A stretch of 60,566 nt of DNA. Origin: an uncultured Bacillota bacterium. Lineage in GTDB: Bacteria; Bacillota_I; Bacilli_A; RF39; UBA660. The stretch lies in contig CAMOPK010000004.1 in NCBI GenBank assembly GCA_946622285.1, positions 1 to 60,566 of the forward strand. Reading direction: 5' to 3'. A program made the position numbers and the translations under genes. This document shows positions 34,327 to 43,114 of the stretch, in pieces (the first letter of the stretch is position 1; each line of letters starts with the position of its first letter). The notes beneath the pieces are model-generated. The model searched no databases and was not told the origin of the DNA. It was given only the letters and a program-made list of their open reading frames with translations.

Positions 34327-36104
34327 TTTTTCTTTGATAAATTTAATACTCGATATAATAAATAGATAACAGTCAAATAAAGAAGTACTTTAATCATTAT
34401 TAAAAATATGGATTTATTTAATGTTTTTGTTTCTTCATCATAAATGTAACCGACACTTTTAAGGGCTCCAATAGTATTTTTATAAATATTTCCGGCTTCT
34501 TCACTTTTGTTTTCAAAATCATTATAGTTTTGAAAATACGCTTTTATTTCTTCTTTCTGACCTTTTAATACTAAATAATTTAATATATAGCCTTTATTAT
34601 TTAATAAAGCCTCATACAATCCTTTTAAATTATTAACACTATCTGGGATAGTATAAAGTGCTGGAGCAATATCTGGAAGCTTATAATTATGATTTAATTT
34701 TTCATATTCGTAAATTATTTCATATAATTTATTTTCACTATTCTTAGCTCCCATAAACTCAATTCCATATGCTACTCCACTACTATCAAATCCAAGTGGA
34801 ACTGAAACTGCTGGAAGACCTAATACAGGTGCAATTTTATAGCTATTTCCACCACTATTAGATTCGCCTATCCTTAACACTTTTCCTGTATGTGTTGGAT
34901 AAATAAATGCATCAACATTATACTTAGTAATTACATTATTTATAGTTTTTCTAAAATTTGATTTTTGTGTTTCAATAGTATCTATATAGCTTATAGAAAC
35001 ATTACACCTGTTATAGTTTTCCCATAAACTATACGTGTTTGTATTTGCTGAAGCTAAATCATAAAATGTTTTAATTTTACTAGACGTATTTTTGATATAT
35101 TTATTAAATGCATAACACATTGTCCAGCCACCCATAGTACTATTCCCAATATATTCATAGTCACTTGAGTAAACATTATTCAAATGAATTATATTTGCTC
35201 CCGCTTCTTCAAGTTTTTTTACGCTGTTATTAAACATTGTTTTAATTTCATTATAAGTACTACTTGGCATAAATTGGTCAAGCACAACAATATTTTTTCC
35301 ACTTAATGAATTATCTTCAGGAATATTATAGTCTTTTGATGACATGGCATTCATTAAAAGAATATTTTCTTTTACTGTTTTAGTAATTGGTCCTACTGCA
35401 TCACGAGTTATATCATATGCAAATATTCCTTTTGTTTCAATCAAATTAAGCGTTGGTCTAAAACCTATTACATTATTAGCTGCAGCTGGCGCTCTTAGTG
35501 ATGAATTTGTATCTGTTCCAAGCGCAAATGGTGCATATCTAGCTGCTACTGCAACAGCACTACCTCCAGATGAACCATATGATGAATAATCTAAATTATA
35601 AGCATTGTGCACAGTTCCATAGTAACTTACTGAGCTACTTGATGAAAAAGCGAATTCACTCATATTTGATTTAGCAATAACAATCATACCTTTTTCTTTT
35701 AACTTTTTAATGACAGTAGCATCTTCATTTGGGTATGAATCGGATAGCGCTTTTGATCCAACTGTTGTGGGCATGCCATTGACATCAATATTGTCTTTAA
35801 CGATAATTGGCATACACCACAGTATATTTGATCTTCCATTTTTTTTAAATTCTATATCACAATTTTTTGCTTCTTCAATAGCTTTCTCATTAATAGTTAT
35901 TATTGCTTTATATTTTACATCATATGCATCTATGCGATCTAAATAAAGTTTAATTAAAAGTTCATACGTCAAATAACCCTTATCAATTGCTTCTTGAATC
36001 TCATAAACATCCATAGTAGTAATATCAATTGGTGCTTCATTGTAAGCTTTAATATTTGAAATAAAAAATATTAAAAAAACTAGAATTATTTTTATTTTCT
36101 TCAT
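34305..36104 (-). CDS. Secreted, C-terminally anchored amidase-signature hydrolase
   Basis: A 599-residue amidase-signature enzyme with an N-terminal signal peptide and a C-terminal membrane segment plus KKKKKSIKH tail, so the catalytic domain is held outside the cell. Catalytic Lys is in IVKDNIDVNG, the cis-Ser/Ser pair in YGSSGGSAVA and GTDTNSSLRAPAA (usually GSDTGGS). A linker of about 100 residues follows the amidase domain. Substrate unknown; an envelope or dietary amide is possible. GatA, by contrast, is cytoplasmic and has no anchor. Confidence 0.88.
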   Translation of the reverse strand: MKKIKIILVFLIFFISNIKAYNEAPIDITTMDVYEIQEAIDKGYLTYELLIKLYLDRIDAYDVKYKAIITINEKAIEEAKNCDIEFKKNGRSNILWCMPIIVKDNIDVNGMPTTVGSKALSDSYPNEDATVIKKLKEKGMIVIAKSNMSEFAFSSSSSVSYYGTVHNAYNLDYSSYGSSGGSAVAVAARYAPFALGTDTNSSLRAPAAANNVIGFRPTLNLIETKGIFAYDITRDAVGPITKTVKENILLMNAMSSKDYNIPEDNSLSGKNIVVLDQFMPSSTYNEIKTMFNNSVKKLEEAGANIIHLNNVYSSDYEYIGNSTMGGWTMCYAFNKYIKNTSSKIKTFYDLASANTNTYSLWENYNRCNVSISYIDTIETQKSNFRKTINNVITKYNVDAFIYPTHTGKVLRIGESNSGGNSYKIAPVLGLPAVSVPLGFDSSGVAYGIEFMGAKNSENKLYEIIYEYEKLNHNYKLPDIAPALYTIPDSVNNLKGLYEALLNNKGYILNYLVLKGQKEEIKAYFQNYNDFENKSEEAGNIYKNTIGALKSVGYIYDEETKTLNKSIFLIMIKVLLYLTVIYLLYRVLNLSKKKKKSIKH

Positions 36105-36191
36105 TATTTCACCATATTAATAATAACATGAATTTTAATTTTTTAAAATATGTTTTAATTTATACAAAAATACAAAATACTAAAATATATG

Positions 36192-36200
36192 TGTTATAAT
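36192..36200 (+). promoter_or_regulatory. Extended -10 promoter of murT-gatD
   Basis: TGTTATAAT, seven bases before GAGGTG of murT. No strong -35. Confidence 0.6.
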
Positions 36201-36217
36201 TATTTTGAGGTGTAAAA

Positions 36218-37549
36218 ATGAAAATATTTACAATTTTAGTAGCCAAAATAATTATATTAATTGGAAAAATATTAAAGCGTGGTTCTGTTCTACCTGGAAA
36301 TATTGCTCTTAGAATAGACAAAAACATTCTTTCTAAATTAGAAATGCCAAAAATAGTTATTGCTGTTACTGGTTCTTCTGGAAAAGGAAGTACAACATCA
36401 CTTATTGCAAACTCACTTCGTGATTTAAATTATAAAGTAACTCATAATATTTCTGGTTCAAATTTGAATACAGGAATTTTAACTACAATATTAGAAGATA
36501 CAACAATTACAGGTAAAGTTAAAACTGATGCTGTTGTTGTAGAATGTGATGAGAGATTTGCAAAATTTGTCTTTCCAGCAATTAAACCAGCTTTCGTTGT
36601 TGTAACAAATATTACACGTGATCAACCGCCAAGACAAGGCAACTTTGATATCGTTTATAATGAAATTAAAAAAGCAATTACTAACGATATGACATTAGTA
36701 CTTAATGCTGATGATCCATATTTGCAAAAGTTTGCGCTTAGTTTTGATAAAATAGTTTACTATTCTGTTGATAAAAATGAATATTCAAGCAAAGAACAAT
36801 TATTTCAAAACCTTAATTTAATATATTGTCCACGTTGCAATACTAAATTAGATTATAAATATTTACATTTTGAAAACATTGGATATTATGAATGTAAAAA
36901 TTGCCATTTAAAACATCCAGATAGTAAATTTGAAGTAACAGATATTAATTATAATGAATGTGAAATAAAAATTAATAAAAATAATGTTAAAATACCTTTT
37001 CCTATGTTATTTGCAATATACAATACTTTAGCTGCCTATAGTGTTTTATCACTTATAGGTATCGATGAAAATAAAGTAACAGAACTTATAAATAACAATA
37101 CTAAACCTAATGTAAAACAATATAATGCTATAAATTGGGATAATAGAACTGTCTATGTTTTAAATAACAAGAACGAAAATAGTACGACATTTAATCATTC
37201 TCTATTATTGTTAGATCGAGATAAAGATGCTAAAACTGTAATTATTGGATGGAAAGAAATAAGCCGTAGATATAAATTTAATGATCTATCTTGGCTTTAT
37301 GATATTGATTTTGAAATATTAAATAGGCATAAAATTGAAAATCTTGTTTGCGTTGGTGTGCAAAGATATGACATCGCAACTAGATTAAAAATTGCTGATT
37401 TAGATATTAATAAAATAAAATGTTTTGAAACTTTGGAAGAAGCAACAAAATTCTTAAAATGTTCAACTAAAGAAAATATATATGCAATATTAAATTTTGA
37501 TTATGTTGATCCATTTACAAAATTGATTAAGGAGGAAGAAAATGATTAA
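36218..37549 (+). CDS. murT: Lipid II isoglutaminyl synthase subunit MurT
   Basis: A 443-residue Mur-ligase-like protein. The N-terminus is hydrophobic, the P-loop is VTGSSGKGSTTS near residues 50-62, and NITRDQPPRQGN follows. A zinc ribbon of the MurT type is inserted around 205-230 (CPRC, then CKNC), and the C-terminal DUF1727 domain has the conserved NDLSWLYDIDFE. MurT activates the D-Glu of lipid II for amidation with GatD. The usual KNPAG-like motif reads NKNENS here. It overlaps gatD by eight bases. Confidence 0.92.
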   Translation: MKIFTILVAKIIILIGKILKRGSVLPGNIALRIDKNILSKLEMPKIVIAVTGSSGKGSTTSLIANSLRDLNYKVTHNISGSNLNTGILTTILEDTTITGKVKTDAVVVECDERFAKFVFPAIKPAFVVVTNITRDQPPRQGNFDIVYNEIKKAITNDMTLVLNADDPYLQKFALSFDKIVYYSVDKNEYSSKEQLFQNLNLIYCPRCNTKLDYKYLHFENIGYYECKNCHLKHPDSKFEVTDINYNECEIKINKNNVKIPFPMLFAIYNTLAAYSVLSLIGIDENKVTELINNNTKPNVKQYNAINWDNRTVYVLNNKNENSTTFNHSLLLLDRDKDAKTVIIGWKEISRRYKFNDLSWLYDIDFEILNRHKIENLVCVGVQRYDIATRLKIADLDINKIKCFETLEEATKFLKCSTKENIYAILNFDYVDPFTKLIKEEEND

Positions 37550-38270
37550 GATTGCTCATTTATATTACGACTTAATGAATTTATATGGTGATAATGGTAA
37601 TATTAAAGCATTAAAGCAAGCATTAGAAAGTCAAGGTGTTAAAACTAAAATTGATTATCTAAGTGTTAATGATGAAATTGACTTCGATGATTATGATTTA
37701 TTCTATATTGGGCCAGGAACATTCAATAATGAAAAAATTGTTTTAAATTACTTATTTAAGTATCGAGAAAGCATAAAAAAAGCTTTCTATGATAAAAAGT
37801 TTTTTCTTATAACTGGTAATGCTTTAGAAATGTTTGGTCAACGAATTATAGATGGTGATAATGAAATTGAAGGCATTGGTATTCTTGATTTTACTGCTAC
37901 TAAGCAAGCACATAATATCGTAAGCGAAGTTTATGCTAGATGCGAATTTTTAGAAAGCGAATCCTTAGTTTTAGGTTTTAAAAATCAAGATAGTACACTT
38001 GATACAAAGGAAAAATTATTCTTAGAAATCATTAGGGGTGACGGCATTAATAAAGAGACTCAAAATGAGGGAATTATTTCAAAGAACTTTATTGGCACTT
38101 ATATGCTTGGCCCAATACTTGTTAGAAACCCCGATTTGCTTATTTTATTAACACACAAGCTAATTGATTCAAAGTATGAAAATTTTGATTACAAACCATT
38201 TAATCTTGAATTTGAAATTAAAGCACATGATGAATATATTAAATTGTACTTTGACCCAAATTGGGAATAA
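37542..38270 (+). CDS. gatD: GatD-like glutamine amidotransferase subunit, active site lost
   Basis: A 242-residue GatD by context and fold: DLMNLYGDNGNIKALKQ, IEGIGILDF and FIGTYMLGPILVRN match GatD end to end. However, the nucleophile Cys of the CGG elbow (C94 in S. aureus) is Thr91 in FFLITGNALEMFGQ. The catalytic His of GTYLHGP (H189) is Leu189, and the GFENH His is Gln149. It therefore cannot act as a glutaminase in the usual way. AAGGAGGAAG precedes the start inside murT. It might supply structure only. Confidence 0.85.
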   Translation: MIKIAHLYYDLMNLYGDNGNIKALKQALESQGVKTKIDYLSVNDEIDFDDYDLFYIGPGTFNNEKIVLNYLFKYRESIKKAFYDKKFFLITGNALEMFGQRIIDGDNEIEGIGILDFTATKQAHNIVSEVYARCEFLESESLVLGFKNQDSTLDTKEKLFLEIIRGDGINKETQNEGIISKNFIGTYMLGPILVRNPDLLILLTHKLIDSKYENFDYKPFNLEFEIKAHDEYIKLYFDPNWE

Positions 38271-38300
38271 AAAAAATCTACATCAATTTGTAGATTTTTT
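38271..38300. terminator. Bidirectional terminator between gatD and flippase gene
   Basis: AAAAAATCTAC pairs with GTAGATTTTTT. It serves gatD (plus) and the flippase gene (minus), whose stop codon overlaps it. Confidence 0.85.
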
Positions 38301-39941
38301 TAATTTTAGTTTTATTAATAATTGTTTGAATAATAATTTTGAATCAATTTTGAAAATTCTATCTATTAAATTATATCTATAAGATGTAATTATATAAATT
38401 GCTCCACCTACTACACCATATAACGCTGATAATAAGAAATAATTCAATTTGCTTGTTTCAATATCAACTGGGATAAATAATGCCATTATTTTTAATGAAA
38501 CAAACATAATTAAAGAAATCAAAATTGATTTTAAAATTGGATTAAAGCTCTGTCTATAATTCAAATGATATTTTTTAGATTGTATTACAGCAATTACTAT
38601 TGTTGTTATTGTATGTAAGATTAAATTTAGTACAATTGGTGCATATTGTGCTTTTATTCCAATTGCAGCAAATAAATTCATAAATGGAACATTTAGCACT
38701 GCTTTAAGAATAAAACTACCAAATAAAGCCGATAATGCCAATTTAGTATTTCCCATTATCTGAGCAGAATCAATCGAAATTGAATAAAAACTAAATGTTA
38801 ATGCTTGGAAAATGTACAAACTAAATAAAGCTATTCCAAGTTCATTACTACCATAAAACATATTCCATACCGGTCCTGCAAGTAAATGAAGTCCTAATAC
38901 CATTGGTAAATTGACAAACATGATAATTTGAAAGCTTTGATTAATTTTATCATTTACATCTTTCATATCACCTTTAATGTGACTACTAGCAATATTTGGA
39001 ATCAACGATAGTGTTAACCCAGATACAAAGGCAATAATAATCATATTTAATTTTGAACCCCATGTAGAGATAACACTTAACACATATTCAGATTCTGCCA
39101 ATGTATAACCAAGTTTTGTTAACGTTGCATTTATTGTAAATGTATCAACTAATGAATAAATTGATCTAACGAAATCAATAATTACAAATGGCAAGGCAAC
39201 TAAAATAATTCTTTTTAATATAGATTTTCTTGTATTACCTCTCTCTGCTTCGGTTTTTTTAGCATCTATATTGAATAATTCTTTATTATGATTCTTCTTA
39301 ATTTTTAAATATAAATATGCAACAAGTGATCCAAATGTTGCACCAAATGTTGCAACACCAACTACTACTGGTGTTTTTAAATGAAATACTTTGGAAGCAA
39401 TATAACTACCAATTATAATAAAAGATACACGAGCTAATTGCTCAATAACATTAGATATTGCATATTGCTTTAAGTATTTATGACCATTTAAATATCCTTT
39501 TATTGTTGATAAGAATGGAACCATTATTAACGCTGCTGATATTGTTCTTATTACTAAAGCAACATCATCAATAGTATTTCCACCTTCAATTTCACCAATA
39601 ATTAAATATGCAATTGGTTTTGCAAATATCATTAATAAAACAAATGAAACAACACCAATTGTAACCATCAAATTTCTAACAATTTTATATGCTTGTTGTT
39701 TTGACCAATGATAATTTAAGGTATTATATTCACTTATTATTTTGCTCATTGCAACAGGAATACCTTGACTTGAAAGAGTCAAGAATAGTGAATATATTGT
39801 ATATGCATATGCATACAATGCTCCTCCACTATCACCTATTATTGCATAGAATGGAATAACATATAAAAGTCCAACAATTTTGCATAATATTATACAAAAT
39901 GTTGAGAAAAAAGCTCCACTTAGAAATCCTGTCTTCTTCAT
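38283..39941 (-). CDS. MurJ/YtgP-like lipid flippase (MOP superfamily)
   Basis: A 552-residue membrane protein with about 14 helices. The N-terminus FLSGAFFSTFCIILCKIVGL and GIPVAMSKIISEY are typical of the Bacillus YtgP/SpoVB branch of MOP exporters. In other Firmicutes members flip lipid II across the membrane. Which role this one has is inference, but the nearby murT-gatD fits peptidoglycan. The start at 39941 follows GGAGGC. It is convergent with gatD. Confidence 0.88.
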   Translation of the reverse strand: MKKTGFLSGAFFSTFCIILCKIVGLLYVIPFYAIIGDSGGALYAYAYTIYSLFLTLSSQGIPVAMSKIISEYNTLNYHWSKQQAYKIVRNLMVTIGVVSFVLLMIFAKPIAYLIIGEIEGGNTIDDVALVIRTISAALIMVPFLSTIKGYLNGHKYLKQYAISNVIEQLARVSFIIIGSYIASKVFHLKTPVVVGVATFGATFGSLVAYLYLKIKKNHNKELFNIDAKKTEAERGNTRKSILKRIILVALPFVIIDFVRSIYSLVDTFTINATLTKLGYTLAESEYVLSVISTWGSKLNMIIIAFVSGLTLSLIPNIASSHIKGDMKDVNDKINQSFQIIMFVNLPMVLGLHLLAGPVWNMFYGSNELGIALFSLYIFQALTFSFYSISIDSAQIMGNTKLALSALFGSFILKAVLNVPFMNLFAAIGIKAQYAPIVLNLILHTITTIVIAVIQSKKYHLNYRQSFNPILKSILISLIMFVSLKIMALFIPVDIETSKLNYFLLSALYGVVGGAIYIITSYRYNLIDRIFKIDSKLLFKQLLIKLKLKKSTN

Positions 39942-40014
39942 ACATGCCTCCAACTTTATAAATTATACCATATTTTCAATGGTTTTTAAAAGGTTTTTAT
40001 ATAAAGTAATGAAA

Positions 40015-40036
40015 AAAGAAACTATTTAGTTTCTTT
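40015..40036 (-). terminator. Terminator of ATP-grasp gene
   Basis: AAAGAAACTA pairs with TAGTTTCTTT, T-rich after, on the minus strand; contains the stop codon. Confidence 0.85.
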
Positions 40037-40960
40037 AAACATCTCAATAATAGCATCTTTATATATTTTTTTAGCTATTTCACGGCCATTCGCTACAAAA
40101 TTAGGGTACTTAGTTATTGAAACTCCGCTATTTATTTCCATAACCATATATTCGTTATCTTCTGTTTCAATGACATCAATACTACAAAATTTAAGTGAAC
40201 TTGCATTATAAGCTTCTTTAGCTATTTCAATTGCTTTTTTTCTACTATCTTCATTAACATTTTGTAATACTCTAGCACCTCTAGCTAAATTAAATTGCCA
40301 TCCGTATTCAATTTTTTCATCTTTTTTAGGAATATAATTTAAATCAATATCTTTATTAAAAAAACTTTTTTCATTATTAAAATAATATGGATTAAATTCA
40401 ATTAATAGTTCACGTACACTTTTTTTACCATCGCCTACTATAATTGGTCTTTCTTTACCAAAGGTTAATTCCAAATTACCATTTAAGAATATTACACGAT
40501 ATTCTGTTTTTATTTTATAAAATGGACACATACTTACTGAATGGTTGCTAATAAATAATTTATCAAACGTTTTCTTTAATGTATCAACATCATTAATGTG
40601 ATATACATCAATGCCTGTTGTTCCATTATTTGGTTTTAAGACAATATCTTTGTTATTTGCATAAAAATAATTTAAAGCTGATTCAAATCCACCATTATCT
40701 TTAGCATAATCTGCTATATCTTTATTTTTATATAATATTTGGTGTTTGATGATTGGAACATTCCTAATTTTCATAAGTTCATATAATGCATATTTGTCAT
40801 CTGCTATAAGACTTGGTCCTTGTTCATTAATTGAAAACTTATATCCGTTGATAATTTTAGAAACTCCATTTTTTTCAAGAAGAATACACCAATCTTTTGA
40901 AAATAATGTGCATTTAATACCTAATTCATTCGCGATTTCTTTAATTAGTTCTTGAAACAT
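40022..40960 (-). CDS. ATP-grasp ligase (RimK/cyanophycin synthetase-like)
   Basis: A 313-residue ATP-grasp enzyme. Family features: IVLKPNNGTTGIDVYH (P-loop-like), EYRVIFLNGNLELTFGKERP, and the metal site FCSIDVIETEDNEYMVMEINS. It would form a carboxylate-amine bond using ATP. The closest pattern is the C-terminal region of cyanophycin-synthetase-like and RimK proteins; the substrate is not known. ATG at 40960 follows GGTGATTATT. Single gene. Confidence 0.82.
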   Translation of the reverse strand: MFQELIKEIANELGIKCTLFSKDWCILLEKNGVSKIINGYKFSINEQGPSLIADDKYALYELMKIRNVPIIKHQILYKNKDIADYAKDNGGFESALNYFYANNKDIVLKPNNGTTGIDVYHINDVDTLKKTFDKLFISNHSVSMCPFYKIKTEYRVIFLNGNLELTFGKERPIIVGDGKKSVRELLIEFNPYYFNNEKSFFNKDIDLNYIPKKDEKIEYGWQFNLARGARVLQNVNEDSRKKAIEIAKEAYNASSLKFCSIDVIETEDNEYMVMEINSGVSITKYPNFVANGREIAKKIYKDAIIEMFKETK

Positions 40961-41008
40961 AATAATCACCAAAAATAATTATATCATTTACTGCAATTAA
41001 GTAAACAA

Positions 41009-41034
41009 AAACTGATAACTTTTGTTATCAGTTT
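41009..41034 (-). terminator. Terminator of GNAT-like gene
   Basis: AAACTGATAAC pairs with GTTATCAGTTT on the minus strand, followed by T. Confidence 0.85.
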
Positions 41035-41731
41035 AACAACTTCTTTTATGTTTTGCTAGAACACTTGTTACTTTTTCTTCTGCTAGTTTTTCATCAAATA
41101 ACTCATATATTACATGGGCATGAGATGCGCCTTGAAGCGGTATTATTACCTTATCTAGTTCATAATAACCAGCGGTATTATGAAGAACTACGTAATTATC
41201 TGTTTTATATATATTTGTTCCAATAAAACTTCTTTCGTGATTTGGAGACTTGAATTTCAGATATTTCGTTCTATTTGAAAAATCTGGATCTCTTAGTAAT
41301 GTTATTAATGCATCACTAGTTCTATATAAACGCATATCATCTATTTCAAAACCAAATTTTTTTAACATATATATTAAAAACGGTTTCTTTTGTTTATGAT
41401 GGGCCCCAAGTTCTTCAACGCCATTATTTAAGCAAACGTCAATCCAACTTGAAAGTAATAACGATGACATATCTAATCCACGGAATTCAGGATTAACGGC
41501 CATTCCAATGAAATCACTTCTTTTTGTTTCAAAATCCAAATAAAAATAGATATATCCTTGTAATCTTAATTCGCCATTTATATATGCAAAAGCACTTATG
41601 TAAAACTTCGGTTTATGTGATCCATCATCAACTGCTCTTTTTAAATATAATAGTTGATTGAATTCTCCTGAAAAGTAACTATCAGAGTACAAGCTTCGTT
41701 TATCTACCTCTAATTTTTTAAATATATCCAT
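41033..41731 (-). CDS. GNAT-like acetyltransferase with C-terminal extension
   Basis: A 232-residue protein. Residues 40-135 look like a GNAT domain: IGMAVNPEFRGLDMSSLLL is the acetyl-CoA region and YMLKKFGFEIDD the usual C-terminal strand. The remaining 100 residues (from about 135) are not recognised. Start at 41731 is chosen for AAGGGGTTG and a promoter at 41758-41785. It is separated by a terminator from the accessory operon upstream. Confidence 0.6.
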   Translation of the reverse strand: MDIFKKLEVDKRSLYSDSYFSGEFNQLLYLKRAVDDGSHKPKFYISAFAYINGELRLQGYIYFYLDFETKRSDFIGMAVNPEFRGLDMSSLLLSSWIDVCLNNGVEELGAHHKQKKPFLIYMLKKFGFEIDDMRLYRTSDALITLLRDPDFSNRTKYLKFKSPNHERSFIGTNIYKTDNYVVLHNTAGYYELDKVIIPLQGASHAHVIYELFDEKLAEEKVTSVLAKHKRSC

Positions 41732-41757
41732 ATTATCAACCCCTTGATATGTATTCG

Positions 41758-41785
41758 ATAATATCACAATTATTTTTTTTGTCAA
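41758..41785 (-). promoter_or_regulatory. Sigma-A promoter of GNAT-like gene
   Basis: TTGACA, 16-base spacer, TATTAT with TGA extension, on the minus strand. Confidence 0.7.
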
Positions 41786-41788
41786 ATC

Positions 41789-41815
41789 AAAAAAGAGCTA
41801 ATTTAGTTCTTTTTT
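41789..41815 (-). terminator. Terminator of the accessory operon
   Basis: AAAAAGAACTAA and TTAGCTCTTTTTT form a stem with one mismatch on the minus strand; contains the stop codon region. Confidence 0.7.
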
Positions 41816-42573
41816 ATAAGTAAAATTGAATTTTCATCTTCAGAAATATCAAAAGTTGTTCTTTCTAAAGCAGGTCCATAAGAAGTTACATAGAGTTTTT
41901 TCCCTACTGACCCACTTGATGCCATTAATTCTTTTTCATATTCAGTTAATTTTATTCCATCAAACATATGATTTTCTAATGCATCTTTAGTTGCTCGAAC
42001 TAATTCGCCGTCACCACGAACATGTAAACAATCACTATGTTCTGAATAATCTAAGCGATAGTCTCCACTGCGACTAAATAGTGCAAAACCATCAGCTAAA
42101 CGCGCAATAAGTTTTAAATCATCTGATGTTAGATCATTTTGGTTTTCATATCTATATATTGATGATGAAAGAATTTCATCAAATAAATTACCAAATATAT
42201 CTTGCATATCTTGATTTACAACTGCTCTATGTTTACTTTTTTCTATTTTATATTGACTACCTGATAATACAATATTACCTTTTTTATCACGCATCGGATA
42301 GTCATCATCTATTCCCCATATGTAAGTACCAAAAACATATTTTCTAAGATAATTTATTTTTCCTCTTAATGTTCTAGGATTATCATCATAAACACAAACT
42401 ATTTCTGGTTTATCACTCATATCATGAGGACGTACTACAGAATATCTTGCACGAGATACACTTCTATCTGCTGATATATCTGTTAATAGGCCTAACACTT
42501 CTAATTTTCCTTGCAATTTAACATATTCAGATCGTAATCCCATTAATACATCTATTGTTCTATATTTTGTCAT
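41803..42573 (-). CDS. Unknown protein of accessory operon
   Basis: I cannot assign this 256-residue soluble protein. It starts MTKYRTIDVLMGLRSEYVKL, has an acidic C-terminus and contains no membrane segment or clear catalytic motif. The basic, Arg-rich middle (RTLRGKINYLRKYVFG) could bind nucleic acid, but this is only an impression. It begins inside the end of the HAD gene region, with GAGGTGAT, so it is translated with it. Confidence 0.6.
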   Translation of the reverse strand: MTKYRTIDVLMGLRSEYVKLQGKLEVLGLLTDISADRSVSRARYSVVRPHDMSDKPEIVCVYDDNPRTLRGKINYLRKYVFGTYIWGIDDDYPMRDKKGNIVLSGSQYKIEKSKHRAVVNQDMQDIFGNLFDEILSSSIYRYENQNDLTSDDLKLIARLADGFALFSRSGDYRLDYSEHSDCLHVRGDGELVRATKDALENHMFDGIKLTEYEKELMASSGSVGKKLYVTSYGPALERTTFDISEDENSILLIKKN

Positions 42574-42581
42574 ATAGGATA

Positions 42582-43112
42582 TCACCTCGTTAATATTTTA
42601 ACAGCTTCTTCAGTATTACTCAAATTAATATAATCGTGAGTAATAACTGTATTATTTGGAAAATGATCTTTTAAGCCAATTAAATCATCTAAAACTACAA
42701 ATTTATCAATTGGATATCTTCTTAATGAATCTTTAATTTCTAATGCGCGTCTCTCAACGAATGGCATACTTCGATCTAAAATTATATTGTCTGCATGCCA
42801 ATAAGTATTTAAAGAGTGAATTGCCAATAGATCATGTATTTTACGTGGGCGCTTTTCATCTCGCCAATCAGTTGAAGCAATTATTCTTGCACCTGTAGTA
42901 TCTAAAATATATTTTAATCTAGCTACTGCTTGTTCTTCCCAATCATAATATGTTGCTAAAACATCAATAATATTATATTGTGAAAAATCAACATTATGCT
43001 TCTTTGATAACTCTGCAACCAAGGCTTTTGCTCTTTTATCAATTTCATAAAAATGTTCTTCTGCAGAATATGGTTGTAAAACGCCATCAATGTCTAAAAA
43101 AACAGCTTTCAT
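42582..43112 (-). CDS. HAD phosphatase of the Swiss-army-knife RNA-repair type
   Basis: A 176-residue HAD-fold protein with motif I AVFLDIDGVLQPYS, motif II in RIIASTDWRD and acidic motif IV in KFVVLDDLIGLK. The LDIDGVLQ / STDWR pair matches PF18143-like HAD domains linked to RNA repair. It could be a polynucleotide 3'-phosphatase; there is no ligase or kinase next to it. Middle gene of the operon from 44125, two bases after the repeat protein. Confidence 0.7.
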   Translation of the reverse strand: MKAVFLDIDGVLQPYSAEEHFYEIDKRAKALVAELSKKHNVDFSQYNIIDVLATYYDWEEQAVARLKYILDTTGARIIASTDWRDEKRPRKIHDLLAIHSLNTYWHADNIILDRSMPFVERRALEIKDSLRRYPIDKFVVLDDLIGLKDHFPNNTVITHDYINLSNTEEAVKILTR

Positions 43113-43114
43113 AA

